DNA of 64,000 bases from CAZJWR01 sp964549765 (GTDB lineage: Bacteria > Zixibacteria > MSB-5A5 > GN15 > JAAZOE01), in assembly GCA_964549765.1 (NCBI GenBank), contig CAZJWR010000001.1, positions 62,001-126,000 of the forward strand, given 5' to 3'. Below, piece after piece: positions 16,766 to 26,200 of the stretch (the first letter of the stretch is position 1; every line of letters starts with the position of its first letter). The notes under the pieces were generated by a model, which was given only the letters and a program-made list of their open reading frames with translations, did not search any database and was not told the origin of the DNA. The position numbers were made by a program, and so were the translations under genes.

Positions 16766-17903
16766 ACTGAATATCGGCATTACCTGTTACCCGGTCGCGG
16801 GCGGATCGGGTATCGTTGCCACCGAACTGGGGATCAAACTGGCCGAACGCGGGCACAACGTCCATTTTATTGCCTACGACCTGCCCTTCCGGCTGGAGAC
16901 GTTTCATCCCAATCTCTATTTTCACGAAGTGGATACGACGTCGTATCAACTGTTTAAATTTCCGCCCTATACGCTGACGCTGGCGGCCAAGATGGCCGAG
17001 ATATCGTGCGAATACAATCTGAACTTGCTGCATGTACACTATGCGATCCCGCACGCCACGGCGGCCTTTTTAGCCAAGCAGTTGATCAGGGATAATTGCT
17101 ATCCGAAGATCATTACCACGCTGCACGGCACCGATATTACCCTGGTGGGTGCGGACAAATCCTACTTCGATATTACCCGGTTTTCCATCGAATCGTCGGA
17201 CGGTATCACCGCCGTATCTCAATATCTGGCGGACGAAACAGTGCAGGAATTCAAAATCCAAAAGCCTATCGAGGTGATTCCCAATTTTATCGATACCAGC
17301 CGGTTCAAACCGACCACGGCCTGCTGCGACCGCAAACAGTTCGCCGAACCGGGCGAGAAGCTATTGTGTCATATTTCCAATTTCCGACCAGTCAAACGTG
17401 TCATGGACGTGATCGATATTTTCGAACGAATCCAGAAGAAAATCCCGTCGCGGCTGTTGTTGATCGGTGAAGGGCCGGATACGATGCTGGTGCGGCGGGC
17501 GGTGAAGAAAAACGGGCTGGAAGGCAAGGTCACTTTCCTCGGAAGCCAGCATCGCGTCGAGGAAATTCTTCCCCTGACCGATCTGTTTTTGGTTCCGTCC
17601 GAGGAGGAATCGTTCGGCCTGGTGGCGCTGGAGGCATTGGCCTGCGGCGTCCCCGTGATCGGGTCGTCCGGGACGGGATTGGTGGAAGTTGTGGATCATG
17701 GCAAGGATGGGTTTCTTTACCCCGTCGGTGACACCATCTCCATGGCCAATGCCGCCGTATCTCTTCTGAATGGCGAGTACAATTTCGGCGAATTCAGAAC
17801 GCATGCGCATATGAAAGCTCATGAGAAATTCGGCGCCGACAGGATAGTTGATCATTACGAACGGTATTACCGACGAGTATTGGAGGAAGCGGATGGAACT
17901 TGA
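16755..17903 (+). CDS. bshA: BshA, N-acetyl-alpha-D-glucosaminyl L-malate synthase
   Basis: The 382-residue GT4 glycosyltransferase starts NIGITCYPVAGGSGIVATEL and keeps the BshA features HVHYAIPHA, TTLHGTDITLVG and the retaining-GT EX7E motif (SEEESFGLVALEAL, about residues 276-289). It joins GlcNAc from UDP-GlcNAc to L-malate, the first step of bacillithiol synthesis. It overlaps bshC by 11 bp and bshB1 by 11 bp, so translation of the trio is probably coupled. Confidence 0.94.
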   Translation: MDDKLNIGITCYPVAGGSGIVATELGIKLAERGHNVHFIAYDLPFRLETFHPNLYFHEVDTTSYQLFKFPPYTLTLAAKMAEISCEYNLNLLHVHYAIPHATAAFLAKQLIRDNCYPKIITTLHGTDITLVGADKSYFDITRFSIESSDGITAVSQYLADETVQEFKIQKPIEVIPNFIDTSRFKPTTACCDRKQFAEPGEKLLCHISNFRPVKRVMDVIDIFERIQKKIPSRLLLIGEGPDTMLVRRAVKKNGLEGKVTFLGSQHRVEEILPLTDLFLVPSEEESFGLVALEALACGVPVIGSSGTGLVEVVDHGKDGFLYPVGDTISMANAAVSLLNGEYNFGEFRTHAHMKAHEKFGADRIVDHYERYYRRVLEEADGT

Positions 17904-18606
17904 CGTCATGGCGATAGCGGCTCATCCCGACGATATCGAAATCACCTGCGGCGGGCTGATGATCAAACTGGCCGACATGGGCAAAAAGACCGGCGTGATC
18001 GATCTCACGCAAGGCGAGATGGGAACGCTGGGAACTCCGGCAACGCGTCTTGAAGAAGCCAGGAAAGCCGGTGAGATCATGGGGCTGGCGGTGCGCGAAA
18101 ACCTGCACCTTCCCGATGCCGCCTTGCAGCCGCTGTTGGAGCATAAAAGAAAAATCGCGGCCGTTATCCGCAAATACAAACCGAAAACGATTATCCTTCC
18201 CCACAAAAGCAAACAACGCCATCCCGACCACCGCATGGCGTCGATCCTCGGATACGAGGCGTGCTATCTGGCCGGGCTGGCCAAGGAGAAGCTAGGCGGC
18301 GAACCGCACCGTCCCCGGAAAATTCTCTATGCCAGCTTTTTCATGGATACGCCGCATTCGTTCTATGTCGATATCACCGATCAGATGGAGCGGAAAGTCA
18401 AGGCGGTAGCGGCGTACGAATCGCAGTTCAAGGACACCATGTCGGTCGTGCAAATATACAAACCGGGCGAAAACATTTTCGATCTCCTCGAAGTCGTGCA
18501 TCGAAACTACGGCATCACCGTCGGGTGCCGGTATGCCGAGCCGTACTGGATTCACGAGCCGATACTCCTGGACGATCCCACTGCCCAGCCGGTTAAGTCG
18601 ATATAA
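17893..18606 (+). CDS. bshB1: BshB1, GlcNAc-malate deacetylase of bacillithiol synthesis
   Basis: This is a 237-residue LmbE/PIG-L family zinc deacetylase. The metal motif AHPDD lies at residues 8-12 and the later histidine in HPDH near residue 112. QGEMGTLGTPATRLEEARKA is typical of BshB1. The ATG at 17893 is chosen over an upstream in-frame ATG at 17848 because GGAGGAAG precedes it and the protein then begins MELDVMAIAAHPDD as in the family. It removes acetyl from GlcNAc-malate, between BshA and BshC. Confidence 0.93.
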   Translation: MELDVMAIAAHPDDIEITCGGLMIKLADMGKKTGVIDLTQGEMGTLGTPATRLEEARKAGEIMGLAVRENLHLPDAALQPLLEHKRKIAAVIRKYKPKTIILPHKSKQRHPDHRMASILGYEACYLAGLAKEKLGGEPHRPRKILYASFFMDTPHSFYVDITDQMERKVKAVAAYESQFKDTMSVVQIYKPGENIFDLLEVVHRNYGITVGCRYAEPYWIHEPILLDDPTAQPVKSI

Positions 18607-18645
18607 GACATTCGCCGAATCCGAACGTCGCGGAATTGTATCGTA

Positions 18646-18673
18646 TTGCGTTTCCCGTCGAAATTTATTATAG
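18646..18673 (+). promoter_or_regulatory. Candidate promoter of the tRNA-Sec gene
   Basis: TTGCGT (18646-18651) and TTATAG (18668-18673) are 16 bp apart. The -10 box ends 7 bp before the first tRNA base, so transcription would begin at about the mature 5' end. Confidence 0.4.
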
Positions 18674-18680
18674 ATTAGCC

Positions 18681-18773
18681 GGAAGCGGATAGGGTCTGGT
18701 GGCCCTTGCGGTCTTCAAAACCGTGGGCCGGCGGCTAGGCCGTCGGCGGTGGGTTCGATTCCCACCCCTTCCG
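18681..18773 (+). tRNA. selC: tRNA-Sec, anticodon UCA
   Basis: The 93-nt gene folds as a selenocysteine tRNA. The D arm has a 6-bp stem (AGGGUC with GGCCCU) and a 4-nt loop. The anticodon loop is CUUCAAA with UCA at 18715-18717. The extra arm has a 9-bp stem (GCCGGCGGC with GCCGUCGGC) and a 3-nt loop. The T arm is GUGGG-UUCGAUU-CCCAC. The acceptor reads GGAAGCGG against CCCUUCC, so C6 is bulged or mispaired. The discriminator is G. No CCA is encoded; a run of six T follows and may serve as terminator. selA and selB lie 11.5 kb downstream. Confidence 0.95.
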
Positions 18774-18821
18774 TTTTTTATTGGGCGAGGTCGAGTGGCA
18801 CGATTGACAATCGCATGTTAG

Positions 18822-19466
18822 TCACTTCTTGGCCGATTCTGTCGACGTCGTATCCTCGGTCAGTTCGAAAATATTCTTGATGTAGAACTGATCGATCATT
18901 TTCCCCTTCAGATAGATCATCTCGGGAGAACGAATCGACAAGGTCGAGGCGTACGAGTCGGCGACGTCGGTGCTGATACTCATATGCAATGTCGGTCTCA
19001 TTCCCTTGATATCGCGGCCGATGACGACGAATCCGCGTGAGTCGATCGGCGATTCCCACGGAGCGTTTTTGACCAGATAGTCCATTTGCGAAACACCGCA
19101 CATCAGGTCGAGCTGAAACATGACCTGGGGAAAGGGGAAGGGGGAGATAAAGGTTGCGACGAACGACGAATCCGACGCGGTGTCGGGTCTGATATCGACC
19201 AATTGGGCGTAGAACAGAATCGACGTATCGGCGAGGCTGTCAAGTTTCGCGTCCAGATCGATGCTGTAGGGAATGGCCAGCAGATTCTTTTCGCTGAAGG
19301 CGGGAAACAGCACTTTGAATTTACAGGCATCCTTATATGATTTCAGAAACGTATCGATTGGCGATACCTTCGTCGGCGTTTTGGCGACAGTTTCCGGTTC
19401 TTTCTTTTCATGGCCGCATGAAATAAGCAGCAGGCAGCTCAGAACTATGATTGACGAAATTCTCAT
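18822..19466 (-). CDS. Small lipoprotein of unknown function
   Basis: This is the only minus-strand gene. The ATG at 19466 is chosen over one at 19493 because GGGAGGA precedes it and the product then begins with a standard lipoprotein signal (SCLLLISCGHEKKE; lipobox LISC, Cys at about residue 16). The mature 198 residues are polar and mostly beta-rich, with no recognised domain. It should be anchored to the inner or outer membrane. It is convergent with tRNA-Sec and divergent from recG. I do not recognise the family. Confidence 0.7.
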   Translation of the reverse strand: MRISSIIVLSCLLLISCGHEKKEPETVAKTPTKVSPIDTFLKSYKDACKFKVLFPAFSEKNLLAIPYSIDLDAKLDSLADTSILFYAQLVDIRPDTASDSSFVATFISPFPFPQVMFQLDLMCGVSQMDYLVKNAPWESPIDSRGFVVIGRDIKGMRPTLHMSISTDVADSYASTLSIRSPEMIYLKGKMIDQFYIKNIFELTEDTTSTESAKK

Positions 19467-19491
19467 TAATCCTCCCGATTCGGATTTCGTC

Positions 19492-19521
19492 AATATATAC
19501 GAATCGAACGGGTAGCGGCAA
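19492..19521 (-). promoter_or_regulatory. Candidate promoter of the minus-strand lipoprotein gene
   Basis: On the minus strand TTGCCG (19521-19516) and TATATT (19497-19492) are 18 bp apart. Transcription would start near 19485, leaving a leader of about 20 nt that holds the GGGAGGA site. Confidence 0.4.
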
Positions 19522-19566
19522 GGAGAAAATCCGAGGACAGGGCGGGGATGCTCTTCTCTAAAATGA

Positions 19567-19595
19567 TTGACACGCCCCGGTACACGTCATAGCTT
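19567..19595 (+). promoter_or_regulatory. Candidate promoter of recG
   Basis: TTGACA (19567-19572) and TAGCTT (19590-19595) are 17 bp apart. The -10 box ends 7 bp before the GTG at 19603, so the mRNA would be leaderless. This makes the in-frame TTG at 19567 unlikely as a start codon. Confidence 0.4.
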
Positions 19596-19602
19596 AATCC
19601 TC

Positions 19603-21690
19603 GTGGCCAGGATCGATCTCAAAACGGATATTCAGTATCTTAAGGGCGTCGGCCCCAAGCGGGGCCAGGTGTTGGCTGATCACGGCATCGATACCATCGG
19701 CAAACTGCTGTTTTATTTTCCCCGCAGATACCTCGATCGGTCACAAATGGATACGATTGCGTCGCTGCGTGAACACGACTACAAGACGGTCGTCGGCAAG
19801 GTGCTCGGCAAGGGGCTGCTTCGGGGCGGCAAAACCCGGCTGGAAGTGATCATCGGCGACGGCACCGGGCAGCTGTCCCTGATGTGGTTTAGGGGGTACC
19901 GCTATTTCGAGAAGCAGTTCAAGAAAGGCGATGAGATCGCCGTAACGGGAACAGTGACCTATTTTATGGGATACCAAATGATCCATCCCGAATTCGAATT
20001 CATAGGCGGAGATCGGGAGGAACAGATTCACACCGGACGGATCGTCCCGATATATCCATTGACGGCGGAACTGAACAAGGCCGGTTTGACTTCGCGGAGT
20101 ATCCGCAAGCTGATCAAGACGGCGCTGGACGGGGTCGGCGACGGAATCGAAGAATATCTGCCGCAGGAAATCCTCGACGGAGAACATCTGACCGGTCTGG
20201 CGACAGCTATCAAGGAGATGCATTTCCCGTCGGAAACGGATGCCGCCGAAGCGGCCCGGCGGCGGCTGGCATTCGACGAACTGCTATATCTGCAATTCTT
20301 GCTGCAATCACGCCGCCACAAGGTTAAGGACAAGGAGAAGGCTCATCCCTGCGGGCCACCGGGAAAGCTGTTCACGAAAATATTGGATGAGTTGCCGTTC
20401 AAACTCACGCCTGGGCAAAAGAAAAGCCTCGATGAAATCATAGGGGATATGGCATCGAAAAAGCCGATGAACCGGTTGCTGCAGGGTGATGTGGGATCGG
20501 GTAAAACGGTGGTGGCGGTGCTGGCGGCGATCCTGTCGGTCGAAAACGGCGGCCAGGCCGCGGTCATGGTTCCGACCGAAATCCTGGCCGAACAGCATTA
20601 TCGGAACTGGCATGATTGTCTGCAGGAAGCAGGAATATCATCGGCGCTGCTGATCGGATCGGTCAAAGGGAAAGACAAGAAAGGCGTCGTCGAGGGCCTT
20701 GCATCGGGAGACGTCGACATCGTCTTCGGCACCCATGCCATAATCAGCGCCTCGGTGACGTTCAGCGATCTTCGTTTCGTCGTCATCGACGAACAACATC
20801 GGTTCGGCGTGATGCAGCGCAGCAAACTGGCCGGCAAAGGTGATCTTCCCGACCGCCTGGTCATGACGGCGACGCCGATTCCCCGGACGCTGGCGATGAC
20901 GCTGTATGGCGATCTGGATATATCCACCATCCCCGATCTACCTCCCGGACGGCAGCCGGTGAAGACGGTCTGGCGGTTCTCCTCAGCCATCGGGGAAATC
21001 TACAAATTTATCGATAACGAAATCGGCAAGCACAGCCAGGCGTTTATCATCTATCCGCTGGTGGAAAAATCGGAGAAGATGGACCTGCTGGCCGCCGAGG
21101 AGGGGTATCGGGAGATGTCGGAGGAGGTTATGCCTCGAAGGCGGATCGGGCTGGTGCACGGCCGGATGAAGGGCCCGGAACGCGACGAGACGATCCGACG
21201 GTTCCATGCCGGGGAATTGGATATTTTGGTGGCAACGACGGTGATCGAAGTCGGGATCGATATTCCCAACGCCAATATTTTGGTCATACAGCACGCAGAA
21301 CGGTTCGGCCTATCCCAATTGCACCAGATGCGGGGTCGCGTGGGGCGGGGACAACGTCGCGGCCTGGCGGTGGCGGTGGCCTATCGGCCGATTTCCGATA
21401 TCGGGCGGCGCCGATTGGAATATTTTGCGTCGACCAGCGACGGGTTCAAAATCGCCGAGGCGGATTTGGAACTGCGCGGTCCCGGGGAATTTTTCGGTAT
21501 CCGGCAGCACGGCCTGCCGGAATTTCGCATCGCCAATCCGGTCGGGGACCAGGATATACTGGTGCGGGCGCGTGAATGGGCGCAGCGGATATACACCGAT
21601 TACGGTCGCAACGCGGAAAAGGCCCGATTTTTATTGAATCATGTGGCAATGTTTTCTAATTTACGGGCCGATCTGATTGATGTCGCCTGA
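19603..21690 (+). CDS. recG: RecG, ATP-dependent DNA helicase
   Basis: The 695-residue protein has the RecG order: N-terminal wedge/OB domain (IQYLKGVGPKRGQVL at the start, OB fold about residues 60-150), helicase domain 1 with Walker A GDVGSGKT (about 295-302) and the DEQH box (VIDEQHRFG), TATPIPRTLAMTLYGDL, and helicase domain 2 with LVHGRMKG, ATTVIEVGIDIPNA and QMRGRVGR. It remodels stalled replication forks and Holliday junctions. GTG at 19603 is preferred; a TTG 36 bp upstream coincides with the -35 box. Length is normal. Confidence 0.95.
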   Translation: MARIDLKTDIQYLKGVGPKRGQVLADHGIDTIGKLLFYFPRRYLDRSQMDTIASLREHDYKTVVGKVLGKGLLRGGKTRLEVIIGDGTGQLSLMWFRGYRYFEKQFKKGDEIAVTGTVTYFMGYQMIHPEFEFIGGDREEQIHTGRIVPIYPLTAELNKAGLTSRSIRKLIKTALDGVGDGIEEYLPQEILDGEHLTGLATAIKEMHFPSETDAAEAARRRLAFDELLYLQFLLQSRRHKVKDKEKAHPCGPPGKLFTKILDELPFKLTPGQKKSLDEIIGDMASKKPMNRLLQGDVGSGKTVVAVLAAILSVENGGQAAVMVPTEILAEQHYRNWHDCLQEAGISSALLIGSVKGKDKKGVVEGLASGDVDIVFGTHAIISASVTFSDLRFVVIDEQHRFGVMQRSKLAGKGDLPDRLVMTATPIPRTLAMTLYGDLDISTIPDLPPGRQPVKTVWRFSSAIGEIYKFIDNEIGKHSQAFIIYPLVEKSEKMDLLAAEEGYREMSEEVMPRRRIGLVHGRMKGPERDETIRRFHAGELDILVATTVIEVGIDIPNANILVIQHAERFGLSQLHQMRGRVGRGQRRGLAVAVAYRPISDIGRRRLEYFASTSDGFKIAEADLELRGPGEFFGIRQHGLPEFRIANPVGDQDILVRAREWAQRIYTDYGRNAEKARFLLNHVAMFSNLRADLIDVA

Positions 21691-21752
21691 GAGCAAGCGG
21701 GCTGCAGAAAACCGTGCTGCGCGATCGCGACGGGATAGGAGAAAAAAATAAC

Positions 21753-22160
21753 ATGACTGATTCTGAGAAGAACATAAATCCTCTGTTTCTGCAATTGGTG
21801 CTGTCGCTGCAGTCGGCGGCCTGGTATCAATTGGGAAAGACAATATCACCGATATCGGGGAAAATCGAACGGGACCTCGACCAAGCCAAGGCGACTATCG
21901 ACTTGCTGGCCATGCTTCAGGAAAAGACGACGGGCAATTTGGGCAAAGAGGAAAAGCAGATTCTCGACAACACCGTATACACTTTGCAGATGAATTATGT
22001 CGATGAACTGGAGAAAGACAAAGGCAAGGGCGATAATGGATCGAGCGAAAGCCGGACGGCATCCGAGGGCGAGGCGAAAAATACGGAGGCCGGGGGGCCC
22101 GGAACCGGCGGAGACGAAAAAACGTCCCCCGGCGCGTCTGATCGGCCGGATGAAGAATAG
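21753..22160 (+). CDS. DUF1844 protein
   Basis: The 135-residue protein has an N-terminal DUF1844 region (NPLFLQLVLSLQSAAWYQLG, then DLDQAKATIDLLAMLQEKT and ILDNTVYTLQMNYVDE) and a disordered Glu/Gly/Ser-rich tail from about residue 90. The ATG at 21753, with an AGGAGA site, is preferred over an ATG at 21714. DUF1844 proteins are small, cytosolic and of unknown function. It lies between recG and murB. Confidence 0.85.
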   Translation: MTDSEKNINPLFLQLVLSLQSAAWYQLGKTISPISGKIERDLDQAKATIDLLAMLQEKTTGNLGKEEKQILDNTVYTLQMNYVDELEKDKGKGDNGSSESRTASEGEAKNTEAGGPGTGGDEKTSPGASDRPDEE

Positions 22161-22206
22161 CAACTGATTATCCGATAAAAAGTTAGACAACGTTTTTTAA
22201 CCGAAA

Positions 22207-22249
22207 TTGACTTGATTTTTTGAGAAATCGTTATATCTTTCGGTATAAG
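22207..22249 (+). promoter_or_regulatory. Candidate overlapping promoters of murB
   Basis: Two overlapping candidates are visible. TTGACT (22207-22212) with TTATAT (22231-22236) has an 18-bp spacer. TTGAGA (22220-22225) with TATAAG (22244-22249) also has an 18-bp spacer, and its -10 box ends 7 bp before the murB ATG, giving a leaderless mRNA. No ribosome-binding site is seen. Confidence 0.4.
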
Positions 22250-22256
22250 AGCCAGT

Positions 22257-23183
22257 ATGGCGGAAAATAAGAAGTATAGTTATTTTGTCGACCGTTTCGA
22301 CGGCGAGGTGAACCGCAGCCAGCCTTTGTCTGCATATACTACTTTCGGTACCGGAGGGGACGCGGATTTATTCATCGACGTTATTGACGCGGAATCGCTG
22401 GCGCTGGCCCTGAAGCTGGCGCATGAATTGGACATTCCGCGTTACGTGATCGGCGGCGGCAGCAATCTGCTGATCGGCGACCGAGGATTCCGTGGTCTGA
22501 TTATCCGGAACTCGATAACCGGCAGAGAGGTAAAAGGTAATGCAATTACTCTGGGCGGCGGCGAATCACTGGACAGCGTGGTCGATCTGGCCACGGAGTG
22601 TTCTTTGACAGGCCTTGAATTTGCGGCCGGAATCTGGGGAACGGTCGGCGGTGCGGTGTACGGCAATGCCGGCGCTTTCGGAAGCCAGGTGGGATCGATA
22701 CTGGAATGGGCCGACCTGATTGACAACAAAGGGAACATGCGGACCGAAAAACGCGACTATTTCCAATTTGCCTACCGACATTCCATCCTGAAGACGACGG
22801 GCGAGATCGTGGCGCGGGTGTGCTTTGGACTGGCTGCGGGCGACCGGCGTGAGATCGAACGGCGCACCGACGAAATCCGTCAGTTGCGTTGCCGCAAACA
22901 TCCGGTAAATCCGTGCTCGGCGGGGTGTTTTTTCAAGAACATCGAAGACGCCAGCCAGCCGAACGGCAAGTTGCCGGCCGGGAAGTTGCTGGAAGAGATC
23001 GGCGCCAAGGATATACGGGTCGGCGGGGCCGCGGTGTTTCCCGAACACGCCAATATTATCGTCAATACCGGCACGGCCAGTTCGAAAGATATACGGGAAT
23101 TGGCCGATAGATTGAAAGAGAAGGTTAAGGAACGGTTCCAGATAGAGTTACAGGAAGAAGTCATCTGTCTGGGAGAGTTTTAG
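22257..23183 (+). CDS. murB: MurB, UDP-N-acetylenolpyruvoylglucosamine reductase
   Basis: The 308-residue flavoenzyme shows the FAD-binding pattern TTFGTGGDADLFIDV, GGGSNLLIGDRGFRG and GIWGTVGGAVYGNAGAFG, then YRHSILK and the C-terminal catalytic segment SAGCFFKNIE. It reduces enolpyruvyl-UDP-GlcNAc to UDP-MurNAc for peptidoglycan. The proton donor position, Ser in E. coli (GSFFKN), is Cys here, a variant known in the family. The usual neighbours murC and ftsQ are absent. Confidence 0.95.
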   Translation: MAENKKYSYFVDRFDGEVNRSQPLSAYTTFGTGGDADLFIDVIDAESLALALKLAHELDIPRYVIGGGSNLLIGDRGFRGLIIRNSITGREVKGNAITLGGGESLDSVVDLATECSLTGLEFAAGIWGTVGGAVYGNAGAFGSQVGSILEWADLIDNKGNMRTEKRDYFQFAYRHSILKTTGEIVARVCFGLAAGDRREIERRTDEIRQLRCRKHPVNPCSAGCFFKNIEDASQPNGKLPAGKLLEEIGAKDIRVGGAAVFPEHANIIVNTGTASSKDIRELADRLKEKVKERFQIELQEEVICLGEF

Positions 23184-23184
23184 C

Positions 23185-23225
23185 AAAGGAGGTCGTATCG
23201 AGCATTGACTAACGATTTAAATTAA
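23185..23225 (+). promoter_or_regulatory. Strong Shine-Dalgarno with a six-codon leader ORF before sprA
   Basis: AAAGGAGGT at 23185-23193 is a near-perfect ribosome-binding site but lies about 45 bp from the sprA start. The only start in range is TTG at 23205, which would give a six-codon peptide ending at TAA 23223-23225. sprA itself has no clear ribosome-binding site. This may be a leader ORF, or a chance match. Confidence 0.25.
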
Positions 23226-23236
23226 CGCCTGATTCG

Positions 23237-26200
23237 GTGATTATGATTTTTAGGCGCCCGACATTTTTCCGCATTCTTGTGATGACGCTGGCGGCAGCGG
23301 CTTGCCTGCAATCGGTGTATGCCGATCCGCCGCAATTCCAGTCCAGTCTGGACTATCAGCAGCGTTATCTTTCTCCGTTTCCCGGATTCGATACCCATTT
23401 TATCGCCAGCATCACGCCCGAAGAGTATGTGCCCCTGGTAAAGCTGAACAGGCAGTCGCCGTACGAGATGGACTATAATTTCCCGGACTATTCGGTGTCC
23501 TATATGCGTCGGTTGGAGAGAAACCAGACGATGATTCCCGTGAACAGTTCGCTCGATGCCTTCGTCCAGCGGCGCCTGGCCATGAGCGAGGACGAACTCG
23601 CATATAATCTTACCCGGGAATCGCTGACGAAGGAGCAGAAGGAAAAGGCCGGCGGGCTTTTCCAATTCACCATCCCCATTCCATCGCGGGCGTTTGAGTC
23701 GATATTCGGCGAAGGCGGCGCGGGATTGCGCGTGTCCGGGTATCGGCGGATTTCGTTTAAGGGGCGGTCGTCATGGAGCGACAAACCGCAGACGGCGTTT
23801 TACCGGCAGTCGAAATTTCCGACCCTGCAAATGGAGCAAGATTATCGATTCGATATTGAGGGGACGATCGGGTCGAAGATCAGCGTCAAAGTCAGCCAGG
23901 ATTCGCGCAACGACATCCCTCTCGCCAACCGGCTCATCCTGCGCTATAAGGGGACCGAGGACGATATCTTCCAGTCGGTGGAAGCGGGGAATACCACGCT
24001 GAATCTGCCCGCGACCCAGTTTCTCGCATACTCGACGCGCGTTCAGGGTCTATTCGGGATCAAAGCGACGGCGCAGCTGGCGGACTTGTCGATCACTGCT
24101 ATCGCCTCGCAGGAGAAAGGATCGACCGAATCGGTGGCGATCAGCGCCGCCGGCGCCTCCGGGACGGCAAAGAGAGTCATCCGGGATATTGACTTTAAGG
24201 AACGGATGATTTACGACCTGGGGCGGCTGCCGTTGCGTCGGGCTCGTTCGGATACCCTGCCGGAGCCGGATAAATATGATTTCGCGTTTCCCGATTCGGC
24301 CAACGGTATCGCCGGGGATTCTATTACCCGGTTGGTCGTTTATGTCGACGACCTCAGCGGCGACCTCACGGAGCGTTTTACGCGGCCGGTGGGGAATTGC
24401 TATATCGATCCCAGCGACACGCTGTCGGATGATCCCAAAGGAATATATCGGACGACCGGCTATTTTAAAACCATCGATGGCACCAATTACTATCTCCAGC
24501 CGACGCAGTTCTACATCGAGTTTCTCCAGTCGTTCATTACCAATGACGATATCATCGGGGTATACATGGAGGTGCTCCGCCGCCGGGCCGGGGCCAGCTG
24601 GGTGGATACGATCGGCGACATCACCTCGGACACAATGAGGTTGAAACTGATCAAGCCGCAGGCCTATAACGACGTCAATCATCACGTCTGGGAATATCAG
24701 TGGCGCAACGTCTATTACCTGGGATCGAACAACATCGATCTGCGGGATTTCAATGTGGAAATATACAAAGGCCGGCCGGTCAACAACCAGGAGGTTGACC
24801 CGGCCGATCTGGATCATAACCAGCAGGGGATAAAATACCTCCAAATTCTGGGTCTGGACCGGGGCGACGACAACGGCCAGAACGTCCCCGACGGCGAGAT
24901 TGACCGCTACGTCTATATCGATCAGGCGCTGGGGCTATTGATTTTTCCCAGCCGACATCCCTTCGATGACAGCCTTCCCTTTGTCTATGACGATAACGGC
25001 CAGCCGGTCGTGCTGGCCGATTCGATTCCGGATATCTACATCAACCAGAACCGGCAGACGCTGAGCACCGCTTCGGGGTATTATATCGCCGTGTCGTCGC
25101 GTGCCAGCGGATCGGCGGTTATCCAACTGAATGCGACCAATATCATCGAGGGCTCCGAAGTCGTCCAGAACGGCAATGAGCGGCTGGTGCGGGGTAAGGA
25201 CTACGAGATCGATTACGATTTCGGCCGTTTGACGCTATTGCGCGACGATCTCACCGATATCAACTCCAACGTGTCGATTACTTTCGAGCGGGCGCCGTTT
25301 TTCTCGCTAGATCGCAAAACCCTGCTGGGCACTCGGCTGGAATACGTTCCCAGCCGAGATTTCAATATCGGAACGACGATCCTGTATAAATCGGAAAAAT
25401 CGACCAACCGCAAGCCGAAGGTGGGCGAAGAAACGTCGAAGATGCTGGTGTGGGATATGGACATGGATTACAGTTTCAGAAATCCCCTGTTTACGACGTT
25501 TGCCAACGCCCTGCCGTTCGTGTCGGCGTCGGCCGAATCGTTCATGAAAGTGTCGGCCGAGGTGGCCCAATCGCGGCCCAATCCGAACGTCGACGGCGAA
25601 GTGTTTATCGATGATTTCGAGGGCTCTAAGGACAGCTATTCGCTGGGCATACCCCGAAAAACATGGCGGTTCGCGTCGCGGCCCTTGGGCGTGGATACGG
25701 CTGTCGCCGAACGCGCTCATGTCGCCTGGCTCAATCCCATCGACGGGGTTCCAGTGACCGATATCTGGGATCGGCAAATCGGGACCGGCGAGGCCAGTAC
25801 CGCCAATGTGCTCGAAATTCATTTCAAGCCGGTCGATCATAAATTCGTCAAAGATACGGTGCAGAATATCATCGATTCGATCACCGTTCCGATCGAGCCG
25901 GAGAAATCCTGGGCGGGATTCATGCGCAATATTTCCCAGGGGGTTGCGACGCAGGTGCAGGATGCGCAGTTGCTGGAGATCCGGTTGAGAACGGGCGGGT
26001 CGAAAGAAGGCGATTTCGGCGGACTGATGCATATTGACTTGGGACGGATCAGCGAAGATATCGACGGGGACGGGCAGCTCGACGCCGAAAATCCCGACCC
26101 GGCCCAGATTCTAACCGACGAGGAAGATGTCGGTCTTGACGGACGGGCCGACCAATACGAATTCGGATACAATCCCGAAAACGGCGTGTACGATCCCGCG

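Noticed and set aside
18774..18821. Second RNA gene or attachment site after tRNA-Sec
   Set aside because: Apart from a T-run and the short palindrome CGATTGACAATCG no structure is visible. No repeat of the tRNA 3' end was noticed downstream.
19567..19602. TTG start for recG
   Set aside because: The TTG is part of a TTGACA -35 box, and the extra 12 residues do not match RecG proteins.
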